60,388 nt of DNA from Pontibacter sp. FD36 (GTDB lineage Bacteria > Bacteroidota > Bacteroidia > Cytophagales > Hymenobacteraceae), in contig NZ_JADPMP010000017.1 of assembly GCF_015686655.1 (NCBI RefSeq), positions 1 to 60,388 on the forward strand. The letters are read 5' to 3'. The notes beneath the pieces were generated by a model. It saw only the letters and a list, made by a program, of their open reading frames with translations, had not been told where the DNA came from and made no database searches. A program made the translations under genes and the position numbers. Shown one piece after another: positions 50,562 through 60,300 of the stretch. Every line of letters begins with the position of its first letter. Within the stretch, counting starts at the first letter, position 1.

Positions 50562-53500
50562 ACAACCAAACCCGCATAAGGGTAAGCAACTTATCGGTAT
50601 CCACTGGTTTAGGTATATAGTCAGAAGCCCCGGCTTCTATGCATTTTTCTCTGTCTTCTTTCATAGCCTTCGCGGTGAGTGAAATGATCGGCAGTTGCTT
50701 AAAACGTAAATCCTTGCGGATTCGTTTTGTCGCTTCTATCCCATCCATTTCCGGCATCATCACGTCCATCAGCACCATGTCTATACCTGATTCTGTATCA
50801 AGTTTTTCGAGTGCTTCCTTGCCATCGTAAGCCGCTATGACCTGCATGCCGTGCATCTCCAGCAGACTGCTCAGTGAGTAGATGTTGCGCACGTCGTCGT
50901 CTACCACCAGTATCTTCTTGCCGCGTAGTACTTCCTCCGGCACGTGCAGCTTCATCTTGAACTCGTTGCCCGGTGGCAGCTTCTGGTTTACCTTGTGCAG
51001 GAAGAGCTGCACCTCGTCGAGCAGGCGCAGGTATGAGTATTCGTTTTTGATGATGATCGTGTTGGCAAACTCCTTCAGCTTCGTCTCTTCCTCTTCACTC
51101 AGGTCCTTGCCCGAGTAGATGATGATCGGAATATCGCCGAGTTTGGTCTGAGACTTGATCTTCTTCATCCAGTCGTAGCCTTTCATGCCCGGCAGGTTGA
51201 GGTCGAGGATGATGCAGTCTACTTTTTGCTTGGCCAGCACCTTTTCGGCTTCTTCAGCAGAGTAGGCGGAAGTCGACTTGAGTCCATGTGCCAGCAGCAG
51301 CTCGGCCACGGCTTTGTTCTCGATCTCGTTGTCCTCCACGATCAGGATGTTCTCAATGTTTGCTCCCGATTTGCTCACGATGGAGCCAAAGGCTTTGTTC
51401 AGCATCTCGAGCGTGACTGGCTTGGGAAGGTAATCTTCGTTCTCGGCATGCTCGCCGATCACCTCCTTGTCGTAAGCCGACATCACGTGTACATTGATGT
51501 TTCGCAGGTCTTTGTCTTCACGCACTTTTTTGAGCACATCCCAACCTGTCATATCCGGCAGCTGGATGTCGAGCAACATGGCGTCAGGCTTGTGCTCCAG
51601 AGCCATGCGCAGGCCGTCACGCCCTGTAAAGGCCTGGTGTACTTTGAAGTTTTTGGCCTTGGCAAAATCCGCCAGGATGTCGCTGAAGCCTTTGTCATCC
51701 TCCACGATCAGCACGCAGATGTCTGTCTTGTTCTGGCGCTCCATATCCAGGAACACTTGACCCATGCTCTGGCTCTTTTGCTGTGCCGGGGAGGTGCTTG
51801 GTACAGCGACAGGCTGTGCAGCAGGTGGGGTATAAGCAGGAGCCTGATGCTGCTCAGGTATGGCGGCGCCATTTGTTGCACCGAAAGGCACACGCGGCAG
51901 GTATAGCGTAAAGGTACTGCCCTTGCCTGGCTCGCTTTCCAGCATCAATTCACCGCCCAGCAGGGTAGCCAGCTCTTTGCTGATGGTCAGTCCCAGACCA
52001 GTGCCGCCATACTTGCGGGTAGTGGACGTGTCGGCTTGCTGGAAGGCCTCAAACACCATACTTTGCTTCTCGGCAGGTATACCAATGCCCGTGTCACGCA
52101 CAGCGAAGGCTACCACATCCTGGGTGTCGTGCAGCTGCTCCGACTTAAACTTAGGCCGCTGCGTAACCGGGTATACCTTGAACTCCACTTCGCCGCCCTC
52201 GTCGGTAAATTTGATAGCATTGCCAATGAAGTTCTTGAGGATCTGCTCCAGCCGGAAACGGTCGGTCACGATGCTGTCGAAGGTACCCGGCACGTGGCGC
52301 TCTTTGAAGTTGATCTTCTTCTTGGCGGCCAGTTCTTTAAATATCGGCTCCAGGGATACGTCAGTCAGGCGCAGCTCTTCTGTTTCCAGCTTCACCATAC
52401 CGGACTCGATTTTGGAGAGGTCCAGTATTTCGTTGATCAGCCTGAGCAGGTCGTTGCCTGATTTATGAATGATCTGGGCATGGTCAATCTGCTTCATGGA
52501 GAGTGTGTTTTCGTTGTTGTCGGCCAACAATCGCGACAGGATAAGGATACTGTTGAGCGGGGTGCGGAGTTCGTGGCTCATGTTGGCCAGGAAGTCACTC
52601 TTGTACTTGCTCACAGTCTCTACCTGCTGTATCTTCAGTTCGATGGCTTCGCGGGCATCCTCCAGGGCCTTATTCTTAGCGCCCAGTGCCTCGTACTGTT
52701 CTTCCAGCAGTTGCGCCTTCTCCTCCAGTTCAGCGTTCTTCTCCTGCAATTCCTCCTGGTTCACGCGCAGCTCTTCTTCCGAAGCCTTAAGCTCGGCATT
52801 AAGTTGGCGCAGCTCTTCCTGCTGCGTTTCCAGTTCCTCGGCCTGGTTTTGAGTTTCGTAAAGCAGCTCCTGCGTTTGCAGGTGTGCTTTCAGGGTGTGG
52901 ATGAGCACCGAAATACGCTCGGCTGCGGAGTCAAGCAGACGGCGCTGCACTTCCGTGTACGGTCGGCGGGAGGCCAGCTCCAGTGCGCCTATGATGGTGT
53001 TGCCAAAGTATAATGGGATGATGATGACCGTAGCTGGCTCAATGTCTGAAAGTCCGGTGCGAATGCGCAGGTACTCCTCCTGCACTTCCTCCAGCACTTT
53101 CACCTTGCGTTCGGCCACTGCCTGGCCTACCAAACCGGTTCCAACTTCAAACACAGGCAATTGCGCTTTGTTCTGTTGCAGACCATGGCTGGCGGCAGGT
53201 TCCAGTTTGCCGTTGTTGTTGTGCAGGTACAGCACACCGGCCTCAGAGTCGGTGTAGTTGCAGAGGTAGGAGAGGGCGTGCCTGGAGACTTTGTCCAGCG
53301 TGGTTTCGCCCCCGATCAGGTTACTCAGCTCGGCTACGCCTGTCAGCACCCAGTTGCGATTTGCATTCTCGGTGGTGAAGTGCTCCAGGTTATTTTTCAT
53401 GTCTCGGATGGCAAGGCTCAGCATATCCTCCTTACTTTGCACCTCTACCTCTACATCATACCGGCCCTCGCCAATAGCCTGCGCCACCTGCGACAGCGAC

Positions 53501-54612
53501 ACGGTTTTGTTCACCACCCCTCTGAATGAAGAGGCCACACTACCGATCTCGTCTTCGCTTTCAATATTAACCACCACGTCTGTGGCACCCAGCCGGATGC
53601 GGTCGGCCGCGTTTTTGAGTGTGGCCAGTGAGGTAGAGATCAGGCTGATGATGAAGTAGGAAAGGAAACCTACGAGCGTCAGAATAAACAGCAGCGCTAC
53701 AAACAGCACCTGCAGATAGCGCTCTTTGCGATTGCTCTCATCCTGTACCTGCGCTTTGATGTTTTGGATGAGGTGCTTTTCGGCATCGCGAAGCGCCTCG
53801 ATATTGAAGGTATACAGGCTGTAAACGGAGCCTGCATCATAGGTGTTCAGATCTGTGTCCGGATCCTGTTCAAGGCGCTGCAAAACAGCAGCGGCACGTT
53901 TATACTCGTCAGACACTATGATCTTCTGCACTTCGTTCACGGTGCCACGATCGGCGTAGCGATAAAAGCTTTCCAAGGCTGTTGTGTGGCTGTTGTATTG
54001 CGTCATCAGGAGCGCGTAATCCTGGTAAGAGAATATGCCCTCCTGCATAGACTTCATCAGCAGACTACGCATGCGACCCAGGTGGATTTTGGCTTCAGAG
54101 AGACTTTTGAAACTGATCAGCTGGCGACTGATCTCGACGTTGCTAAGTGCTGTTGCGCTGGCGTCCATGCGGTTAAGCATGCTAAAAATCAGCTCATTTG
54201 AATAGCGGCGAAAGTCGTCCACATCCAGGTTTCCCTTATCGAGGTCACTGCGGTACTTATTGATATCCTGCATCATGGAGATGGCAGGCAAGGTGCGGCT
54301 GGTATTGCTCAGGAAGTCTGTCAGGTCGAGTGTGGCGGCATCGGTCAGACTTCTTTGCGCACGTGCATCGAGCATGAAAATGGAATCGCCGGAAGCAGCC
54401 GCCAGTATACGGGCACGCTCGCGCTGAAAGGCGTGCAACAGAGAGGATATTTTTTCTGACTCGGTGAGCTGAGCAATCTCGTCCTGCAGCTTGTTATTCT
54501 CTTCGATTTCGCGCTGCACGGTAACAGCCACAAAATACACAAGCGGAAAAAGGAGCAGGGCCAGCAGGAGGAGGAGTTTATCCCTGATCTTCAGGTTTCG
54601 GATGATGTTCAT
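50551..54612 (-). CDS. Giant hybrid histidine kinase: NIT-HAMP-GAF-coiled coil-HK-REC-REC-REC
   Basis: This 1353-residue protein has membrane segments at about 13-33 and 302-325. Between them lies a helical periplasmic domain (50-290) whose LLHAFQRERARILAAA start and repeated helices resemble the NIT nitrate/nitrite-sensing domain. HAMP (325-375) and a second HAMP-like part (to about 420) follow, then GAF (425-575), a Glu/Gln-rich coiled coil (580-670), HisKA with NMSHELRTP (His680), and an ATPase domain (IGNAIKF, DTGIGIP, GTGLGLTI). Three receivers close the protein with phosphoacceptors Asp1015, Asp1137 and Asp1283. It is the first gene of the CheR/CheB operon. Three C-terminal receivers suggest a branched phosphorelay; no DNA-binding output domain is encoded nearby, so the final output is unknown. 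Confidence 0.94.
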   Translation of the reverse strand: MNIIRNLKIRDKLLLLLALLLFPLVYFVAVTVQREIEENNKLQDEIAQLTESEKISSLLHAFQRERARILAAASGDSIFMLDARAQRSLTDAATLDLTDFLSNTSRTLPAISMMQDINKYRSDLDKGNLDVDDFRRYSNELIFSMLNRMDASATALSNVEISRQLISFKSLSEAKIHLGRMRSLLMKSMQEGIFSYQDYALLMTQYNSHTTALESFYRYADRGTVNEVQKIIVSDEYKRAAAVLQRLEQDPDTDLNTYDAGSVYSLYTFNIEALRDAEKHLIQNIKAQVQDESNRKERYLQVLFVALLFILTLVGFLSYFIISLISTSLATLKNAADRIRLGATDVVVNIESEDEIGSVASSFRGVVNKTVSLSQVAQAIGEGRYDVEVEVQSKEDMLSLAIRDMKNNLEHFTTENANRNWVLTGVAELSNLIGGETTLDKVSRHALSYLCNYTDSEAGVLYLHNNNGKLEPAASHGLQQNKAQLPVFEVGTGLVGQAVAERKVKVLEEVQEEYLRIRTGLSDIEPATVIIIPLYFGNTIIGALELASRRPYTEVQRRLLDSAAERISVLIHTLKAHLQTQELLYETQNQAEELETQQEELRQLNAELKASEEELRVNQEELQEKNAELEEKAQLLEEQYEALGAKNKALEDAREAIELKIQQVETVSKYKSDFLANMSHELRTPLNSILILSRLLADNNENTLSMKQIDHAQIIHKSGNDLLRLINEILDLSKIESGMVKLETEELRLTDVSLEPIFKELAAKKKINFKERHVPGTFDSIVTDRFRLEQILKNFIGNAIKFTDEGGEVEFKVYPVTQRPKFKSEQLHDTQDVVAFAVRDTGIGIPAEKQSMVFEAFQQADTSTTRKYGGTGLGLTISKELATLLGGELMLESEPGKGSTFTLYLPRVPFGATNGAAIPEQHQAPAYTPPAAQPVAVPSTSPAQQKSQSMGQVFLDMERQNKTDICVLIVEDDKGFSDILADFAKAKNFKVHQAFTGRDGLRMALEHKPDAMLLDIQLPDMTGWDVLKKVREDKDLRNINVHVMSAYDKEVIGEHAENEDYLPKPVTLEMLNKAFGSIVSKSGANIENILIVEDNEIENKAVAELLLAHGLKSTSAYSAEEAEKVLAKQKVDCIILDLNLPGMKGYDWMKKIKSQTKLGDIPIIIYSGKDLSEEEETKLKEFANTIIIKNEYSYLRLLDEVQLFLHKVNQKLPPGNEFKMKLHVPEEVLRGKKILVVDDDVRNIYSLSSLLEMHGMQVIAAYDGKEALEKLDTESGIDMVLMDVMMPEMDGIEATKRIRKDLRFKQLPIISLTAKAMKEDREKCIEAGASDYIPKPVDTDKLLTLMRVWLYEA

Positions 54613-54748
54613 CGAGCGTGCGTAGGGTTAAGCAAGGGTAAATAAGAACCTGTTAAAAATGCAAGTTAGGAAAAACAGATTTGTTTTGCCCTCAATACTT
54701 GCCTTAGCTGTTAAAAATCCGGCCTGGCAATTAGCAGTTGAAGCGGGT

Positions 54749-54777
54749 TTTGGGAGAGTGGAGATATTGTATATTTG
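54749..54777 (+). promoter_or_regulatory. Bacteroidota promoter of the T9SS-secreted protein gene
   Basis: TTTG at 54749-54752 and TATATTTG at 54770-54777 match the -33 TTTG and -7 TAnnTTTG elements with a 17-nt spacer. This is the most complete promoter in the window. It leaves about 70 nt of leader before the ATG at 54856. Confidence 0.65.
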
Positions 54778-54855
54778 CAGGACGATGGCTGCCATACCTT
54801 ATCATCTTTAGGTGACAGCCTGTATCTCCCTTATTCCTGTTCACATCAGCAGCTT

Positions 54856-57486
54856 ATGCTTAAAATTTTTACACTGTTACTGTTCACTCTGTGTGTAATC
54901 ACTTCCCCCTTATCAGCACAAACGAATAACCCTCCTGAGTGGGAGTGGGCCAACAGTATTACGGGCTATGCCACAGTCAGCCATGAAATTGCGGTGGATA
55001 ACGCAGGTAATACCTTTGTGACGGGCATGTTTCAGCAATCAGCCAACTTTGGGGATATCAGTCTAACAGGTTTAGGTGGCGTTGTAAATGGTTATGTCGC
55101 GAAGTATGATAATGCTGGAAAAGAGGTATGGGCCACTAAGATTGGAGGTATAGGTAGGGATATTGCATTGGATGCATCGGGCAATATTTATGTCACCGGA
55201 AATTTTAAAGGGGTTGGCGTTTTTGGCGCTTTCACGATTTCAGGCTCAGGGACAAACAACTTTTTTCTGGTTAAGCTAAACCCCGCAGGCAACGTTTTAT
55301 GGGTTAAAAGTACTCCTGCTTCGCATGGCGTAGGACTTGGGGTTGATCGTGCGGGATACATATACGTTACCGGTTCCTTTGCCGACACACGTATTTTCTT
55401 TGAAAATACTGATTTCTCCAGTCAGTCAACGGATATCTTCCTGGTCAAGTATGACCCTGATGGTAAAGAAATATGGGTTAGAAAGATAGGGGGACAAGAC
55501 TACGATATTGCCTCCGATATTACAGTAGACGAGGAGGGTAATAGTTACCTGACAGGCAGATTTCAGGGAGTGGCCCAGTTTGAAACGGTTTCTATCTCCA
55601 GTCCTTTTGGTCCACAAGAGGATGCGATATTTATAGCAAAATACAATGCTGCAGGCAAGTTGGAATGGGTGAAACAAACGGGCGGAGTCCGGACACAGAG
55701 CTATAAAATTGATTTGGACCCCCGAGGCAACATTCTGCTTACAGGTTATTTTTTTTCTAACGCCAGCTTCGGTTCTTACAGTTTTGATTCGCAAGAGCAG
55801 GAAGTGTTTGTCGCTAAATATACGCCAGACGGTGAAGTCATTTGGGCTCGTAGAGCAGGCGGTTCAGGACCAGATGTGGCGCAGGGACTGGCTACAGACT
55901 ACAAAGGCAACACCTATATTTCAGGTTTTTTTTCGTACAAGGTTGACTTTGGGCCATTCGTCATTCAGAACAGTTTGGGAGGTAGCTTTTTTATAGCCAA
56001 ATATGATACTGAAGGAAAGGTGGTTTGGGTAAAAACCTTTGACGGGAACAACACCCATGGCATGGGCTACGGCTTGGCAGTAGATGCTTTGGGAGGTGTA
56101 TACCTACATGGGGTGTATGGAGGAGATACTTCTTTCGGGGAAACAAGACTCTTGCATAAGTCAGAGGGATTCAGTGCTTTCGTGGCTAAACTCGAGTCAG
56201 AGGACAACCCAGCCATTCTGACCAGCAACCTGCCTGAACTGGAATACTGTGCTGGCGCAATCGTGCCTGTTTCATTTCTCAAATCCGGTTCTTACGCAGT
56301 TGGCAATACCTTCACGGCCCAGCTCTCCGATGCCTCCGGTTCGTTTGCCAACCCTGTGACGATAGGTACTGGTCAATCGGCTCCTATTATGGCTGAGTTA
56401 CCAGCAGGTATAGCGCCAGGCGCTGGCTATAAGATCCGGGTGGTGGCCGGAGTGCCAGCTGTAATAGGCAGGGAGAGTAGCATACCTGTCAGTATTATTG
56501 CAAGACCTATGGCGCCTGTTGCTATACCTACTGCAAGTTGTGGCAGCGGTAACGTAACCTTCGCAGTTTCAGGAGCCCGTGCCGGTGAAGCCTACCATTG
56601 GTATGCCACCGCCACAGGAGGCGAAGCACTGGCCACTGGCTCTGCGTTCAGGACACCACCTATCAACAGCACCACGCACTACTATGTATCGCTCGTAACC
56701 AACACGGGCTGCGAAAGTGAGCGAACGCTGGTAACGGCTACCATTGATCCTGCGCTGAATGTGCAGGCGGGCAGCGATGTTGAACTATGTATAGGCAGTG
56801 GAGAGGTGCAGCTGACAGGATTTAGTCCGGCAGGTGGCACCTGGAGTGGAGCAGGAGTAAGTGCAGCAGGAGTATTCAATCCCTCGTCGGCAGGTGCAGG
56901 AACTCACACCCTGACCTATACCTTTGACAATGGGCATTGCGCGGGTTACAGTACAACAGTGGTGCGGGTTACGCCTATACCTACTATCCAGGCAGGTTTC
57001 GAACCCGTTGAGTGCGGTACTGCCGAAAGCCCATCGGGACTCGCCCCGCTGCAGGTAAAGTTTACCAACAGCACTAGCGGCGCTACTGCCTATTTGTGGG
57101 AGTTTGGCGATGGCGCTACTTCACAGGAAGCTACGCCCGGCCATACCTACAATACAATCGGCAACTTTGATGTGTACCTGACTACCTATTATGGAAATGA
57201 TTGCAGCAGCAGACAGCAGGTAACAACAGTGCAAGTCGAGCGCCGGAACGAGAACGCCAATGTATTTACTCCGAATGGCGACGGCTTGAATGATTACTTC
57301 GTCCTGAATGTATCCTGCCTTCCCCTTGATTTAAAAGTGTTTGACAGATGGGGGAAACTGGTTTTTGAGCAGGCGGACTATAAACAAAACTGGGACGGCG
57401 GAAATCAGCGAAGCGGTATTTATTTCTATCACGCCACCACCAGTAACGGGCAGAATTGGAAAGGTTGGGTTGAACTGATTCGTTAA
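54856..57486 (+). CDS. Secreted beta-propeller/PKD protein with type B T9SS C-terminal domain
   Basis: I choose the ATG at 54856 (MLKIFTLLLFTLCVITSPLSAQ), which gives a signal peptide; the frame is open back to 54775. The 876-residue protein has SBBP-type repeats (IAVDNAGNTFVTGMF, IALDASGNIYVTGNF, ITVDEEGNSYLTGRF and others, to about 450), which suggest a beta-propeller. Ig-like domains follow (about 455-760), then a PKD domain (FTNSTSGATAYLWEFGDGATS, about 750-815) and a C-terminal gliding-motility-type sorting domain (FTPNGDGLNDYF, FDRWGKLVFE, NWDGG, SGIYFYHA). The last ~85 residues fit the type B (CHU_C) signal for export by the type IX system and surface attachment. Its function is probably adhesion or a scaffold. 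Confidence 0.92.
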   Translation: MLKIFTLLLFTLCVITSPLSAQTNNPPEWEWANSITGYATVSHEIAVDNAGNTFVTGMFQQSANFGDISLTGLGGVVNGYVAKYDNAGKEVWATKIGGIGRDIALDASGNIYVTGNFKGVGVFGAFTISGSGTNNFFLVKLNPAGNVLWVKSTPASHGVGLGVDRAGYIYVTGSFADTRIFFENTDFSSQSTDIFLVKYDPDGKEIWVRKIGGQDYDIASDITVDEEGNSYLTGRFQGVAQFETVSISSPFGPQEDAIFIAKYNAAGKLEWVKQTGGVRTQSYKIDLDPRGNILLTGYFFSNASFGSYSFDSQEQEVFVAKYTPDGEVIWARRAGGSGPDVAQGLATDYKGNTYISGFFSYKVDFGPFVIQNSLGGSFFIAKYDTEGKVVWVKTFDGNNTHGMGYGLAVDALGGVYLHGVYGGDTSFGETRLLHKSEGFSAFVAKLESEDNPAILTSNLPELEYCAGAIVPVSFLKSGSYAVGNTFTAQLSDASGSFANPVTIGTGQSAPIMAELPAGIAPGAGYKIRVVAGVPAVIGRESSIPVSIIARPMAPVAIPTASCGSGNVTFAVSGARAGEAYHWYATATGGEALATGSAFRTPPINSTTHYYVSLVTNTGCESERTLVTATIDPALNVQAGSDVELCIGSGEVQLTGFSPAGGTWSGAGVSAAGVFNPSSAGAGTHTLTYTFDNGHCAGYSTTVVRVTPIPTIQAGFEPVECGTAESPSGLAPLQVKFTNSTSGATAYLWEFGDGATSQEATPGHTYNTIGNFDVYLTTYYGNDCSSRQQVTTVQVERRNENANVFTPNGDGLNDYFVLNVSCLPLDLKVFDRWGKLVFEQADYKQNWDGGNQRSGIYFYHATTSNGQNWKGWVELIR

Positions 57487-57532
57487 AAAAGCAGCAGTAA
57501 GCACTGTCAAACGGTGGGCGCATGTGTTAGCC

Positions 57533-58057
57533 TCATCGCGGGAAATTCTCAGCGTCTTTCAGTGCATTGGTGGAGTCTGCTTTAATGTTTGAGATTACTG
57601 TGATCTCACCCGTGGATTCCAGTATCATCACTTCAATTTGAGACAGATCTCCATGCCCGCCATTGCGTGCGGCCGAATTGATCTCCTCTATTGTCACGCG
57701 TTCTCTTTTGAGGGCGTCATCCAGTAATTCTCCTTTGTATAGCAACAGGGTTGGCTTGCTGGTTATGATATGCTTAACATACTTGACGCGTACTGAAAGC
57801 CAGGTAATGGCATATTGCAGGAAAATCAGCAGGAAGAATGCCAAAACACCATCTAGCAGCGCAATATTTTTGTTAAGTGAAACTGCGGCGAGTGCCGAAC
57901 CCAAAGCCACTGTCACAATGAAATCAAATGCGTTCATCTTGGAGAGCGTTCGTTTGCCGGATGCCCGCAGGAGCAGAACCATGGCAATGTACGCTAGAAT
58001 GGTGATGGTAAATGTTCTGAAGATGCTCTCCCAGTTGTCGAAAAAGAATTGTTCCAT
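57533..58057 (-). CDS. DUF421 (YetF-like) membrane protein
   Basis: This 174-residue protein has three membrane segments in its first 90 residues (about 12-32, 40-60, 65-87) and the DUF421 block RASGKRTLSKMNAFDFIVTVALGSALA, the strongest sign of the family. The cytoplasmic C-terminal part follows with ITSKPTLLLYKGELLDDALKRERVT and ISQ-type strands. YetF proteins are linked with stress and spore germination in Bacillus, but the biochemical role is unknown. It is monocistronic and convergent with the T9SS protein gene. Confidence 0.92.
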   Translation of the reverse strand: MEQFFFDNWESIFRTFTITILAYIAMVLLLRASGKRTLSKMNAFDFIVTVALGSALAAVSLNKNIALLDGVLAFFLLIFLQYAITWLSVRVKYVKHIITSKPTLLLYKGELLDDALKRERVTIEEINSAARNGGHGDLSQIEVMILESTGEITVISNIKADSTNALKDAENFPR

Positions 58058-58228
58058 AAGGTGTGAGGTCCGCTTTTTTTAAGTTGCAGGTATACGCCTC
58101 TTTTACTGGATTGAACCTGTGCGGTTGCAAAAGAGGAAAAAACAGGGAACTGATCAGTCGATGCGGTTAAGCATCAATCCGTTTTCTACCTTATCAAAAA
58201 GAATCGGTTAGTGATCAGGCTATATTTA

Positions 58229-59080
58229 TTATCTTTTCTTATGGAGGTTTAATTTATACTGTAGGGCCAGTCTACCTATAACAGAGTATAGGCGAACCTC
58301 TTCCTGTGAATGATTCAATGTACTTATTTCACTGCTTCCTTCATAGGCGGTATGAGTATCTGTGCGTTCTACAGAAGGAGCTATCAAAGGAATTGCTACC
58401 CCTAACTGTGCGTTTATATTTACACCATACAACGTGTAGCCCGCACTTATTACTGGATCTGCAGTCAAGCCTGTCAGGTTTTTATAACTACTCTTTTTGG
58501 AAATAGAATAGGTGTCATAGAAATTGAAATCAGTATACTGTGAATAGGTAAATCTTAGTCCAAGACCATACTCACTTTTCGCCATCCTCTTGCCTGCATT
58601 AAATTGCCCGAACAGGCTCCAGTATTGCGCCTGCGTGACTTCTCCATCTGTGTTACCTGTAAAATGCCAATAGTTGTCTACCTTGGTTATACCTGCGCCC
58701 ACATATACCTCCATGATGGGGAAAACCGGTTTGTCAGTATTGGCGAAATAACCTAAGCCGCCCTTGAGGACATAATCATTCCTGTCAACATTATACCTGT
58801 CTCCAAGTATGCTTATTCTTTTCTTGGTGTCACTGTCGAAGGTAGCAGCGGAGAACAATGCCAGCTTATTTGAAAAGGCATAGGATAGGTTAAAGTCGTA
58901 GCCACCACCTCTGCCAAATGAAACATGCAATTGATTTTTTTGATCGTGGAGCGGGATTAACAGTGATTTTGGAGTATAAAACTCTTTTTGTGCAAGAAGT
59001 TTAACTGGAAACAACACAACAGCAATAAGAATGATAGCATACCGTAGTTGTTGTTGCAAAACCTCTTTACACCTGTTCAT
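58229..59080 (-). CDS. Secreted beta-rich, probably outer-membrane protein of unknown function
   Basis: This 283-residue protein has a signal segment (LRYAIILIAVVLFPVKLLAQ) followed by alternating hydrophobic/polar strands such as DFNLSYAFSNKLALFSAATFD, GLRFTYSQYTDFNFYD and YSVIGRLALQYKLNL. These suggest a small outer-membrane beta-barrel of eight to twelve strands. The last residues are basic, not the usual terminal Phe, so a Bam-type signal is not clear. No enzyme motif is seen. The gene is AT-rich compared with the genes before 57500 and lies in a run of small accessory genes at the right end. Confidence 0.7.
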   Translation of the reverse strand: MNRCKEVLQQQLRYAIILIAVVLFPVKLLAQKEFYTPKSLLIPLHDQKNQLHVSFGRGGGYDFNLSYAFSNKLALFSAATFDSDTKKRISILGDRYNVDRNDYVLKGGLGYFANTDKPVFPIMEVYVGAGITKVDNYWHFTGNTDGEVTQAQYWSLFGQFNAGKRMAKSEYGLGLRFTYSQYTDFNFYDTYSISKKSSYKNLTGLTADPVISAGYTLYGVNINAQLGVAIPLIAPSVERTDTHTAYEGSSEISTLNHSQEEVRLYSVIGRLALQYKLNLHKKR

Positions 59081-59140
59081 ACACCTGTCATTTAAGTTGC
59101 ATACAACAATTTAATATGAACACTAATAGCCAGCAGTAGG

Positions 59141-59692
59141 TTACAGCTTGTGGATTTGGTTGGCGGGAGGTTTTATTTTAATTTTTGTGCTGAAATCGTA
59201 TCCTTCCATTGAATCTCCAAAAGGACCATTACCTGGAACCCACATTCCCCCCAAAGTCAGATTGAAGTTTTCACAATTAGGATTGGCTAGCTTAAAGTCC
59301 TTTTCATAATTGTCAATCACTAACCTTAAACTGTCTCCATTTGAAAAAGCGCTTAACTCAGCCATTAAATCAAATGTCAATGACTCCTTTGGAGCAAGTT
59401 CAACAGCATAGTAGGTGTGTATTTTATCCTTTGGGTTTGGTGTCCTGTCAGACAGGTATTCATCTCCACAATACCAATGTGGCATAAGATGGATCGACTT
59501 TGTTATATCCTGATCTAGAGTCAGAGGCAAATGTGCTGTTGTATTATTTGTGAGGATAAGTTTAACCTCGAATGGTTCATTTACTTCGATCTGTTCGGGC
59601 GCTTCTATAGTCTTAGTCACGCTGTAAAAGTCATCAGCTTTACAGGAAGATAACACTACTAGAGTAAAGATGAAGATTCTGAAGCTTTTCAT
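59141..59692 (-). CDS. Small lipoprotein of unknown function
   Basis: I use the ATG at 59690-59692 (MKSFRIFIFTLVVLSSCKADD); an upstream ATG at 59707 adds five residues. It has an SPII lipobox VLSSC (Cys17) and a mature part of ~165 residues with a beta-sandwich-like N-terminus (IEVNEPFEVKLILTNNTTAHLPLTL) as in Ig-like or CARDB-type domains. There is no known enzymatic motif. It is AT-rich and belongs to the short accessory genes at the right end. Confidence 0.65.
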   Translation of the reverse strand: MKSFRIFIFTLVVLSSCKADDFYSVTKTIEAPEQIEVNEPFEVKLILTNNTTAHLPLTLDQDITKSIHLMPHWYCGDEYLSDRTPNPKDKIHTYYAVELAPKESLTFDLMAELSAFSNGDSLRLVIDNYEKDFKLANPNCENFNLTLGGMWVPGNGPFGDSMEGYDFSTKIKIKPPANQIHKL

Positions 59693-59779
59693 TTTCTGAA
59701 TTGCCATTAACGGTTATGCAGCAGAAGCCTATAGTGTATCTGGGGGTTAAGGCTGCACCTTATTGGGCTATCGCAGTTC

Positions 59780-60199
59780 TTATTTTAAATAATCTAGATT
59801 TAATGTTATCAGCAAGTCTTTAAAGTTTCGGTAATATTCCTCGTATAATTTAGCAACAGTTTTACCTTCTTTATCAATTAATTTCACTGTATATCCATTC
59901 CAAAAGCTGTCTTTGAAGCCTATCAAAGAGTCTCTTTGAATGATTCGTACCTTTTTAGTTAACAGATTTGTAATTCTAATTTCGGTATTAGTAACCTCAA
60001 TGTTATTAATATCAAAAATTACTTTTTTCCAGAGAAGTCCAATTGTAAATAGAAACACCAATTGAAAGAATAAATACCACATTAAATTATCAGTAATTGG
60101 TATTGCTGTACCTTTTGCAAATAGCACTGGCAACCCTATTGAAGTGAGGGCTAATAGGTAAACAGGTATAATTTTTACATACCTAAGGTCTGGCTTCAC
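59780..60199 (-). CDS. Small membrane protein with PH-like cytoplasmic part
   Basis: This 139-residue protein has two membrane segments (about 10-29 and 39-59, YLFFQLVFLFTIGLLWKK) and a C-terminal soluble domain of alternating beta-strands (DINNIEVTNTEIRITNLLTKKVRIIQR), which resembles bacterial PH/YdbT-like domains. The function is unknown. It is AT-rich, and its start at 60199 is followed upstream by the hairpin at the right edge. Confidence 0.6.
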   Translation of the reverse strand: MKPDLRYVKIIPVYLLALTSIGLPVLFAKGTAIPITDNLMWYLFFQLVFLFTIGLLWKKVIFDINNIEVTNTEIRITNLLTKKVRIIQRDSLIGFKDSFWNGYTVKLIDKEGKTVAKLYEEYYRNFKDLLITLNLDYLK

Positions 60200-60244
60200 T
60201 TTTTATCTTTTATTTATAATTCAATATGCCCACCAACGGTGTTC

Positions 60245-60300
60245 GTGCAACCGATGGGCGAGGCCGTCGGCCGAAGCATGAAGTATACACGTGGTTGCAC
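60245..60300. repeat. Long-arm hairpin near the right edge
   Basis: GTGCAACC (60245-60252) and GGTTGCAC (60293-60300) are perfect inverted repeats about 40 bp apart, with a GC-rich inner palindrome GGCC-GTC-GGCC (60262-60272). It lies upstream of the last gene. It differs strikingly in composition from the AT-rich DNA around it. It resembles a site-specific recombination or attC-like fold, but the attC core sequence is not matched. Confidence 0.5.

Noticed and set aside
51226..51906. A 226-residue plus-strand frame inside the hybrid kinase gene
   Set aside because: It is antisense to receiver domains that are complete and conserved.
47961..54612. Calling the CheR/CheB operon a chemotaxis operon
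   Set aside because: CheA, CheW and methyl-accepting proteins are missing, and both kinases are of the ordinary HisKA type.
60245..60300. Calling the right-edge hairpin an integron attC site
   Set aside because: The arms are perfect but do not contain the RYYYAAC/GTTRRRY core, and no integrase is visible in the window.
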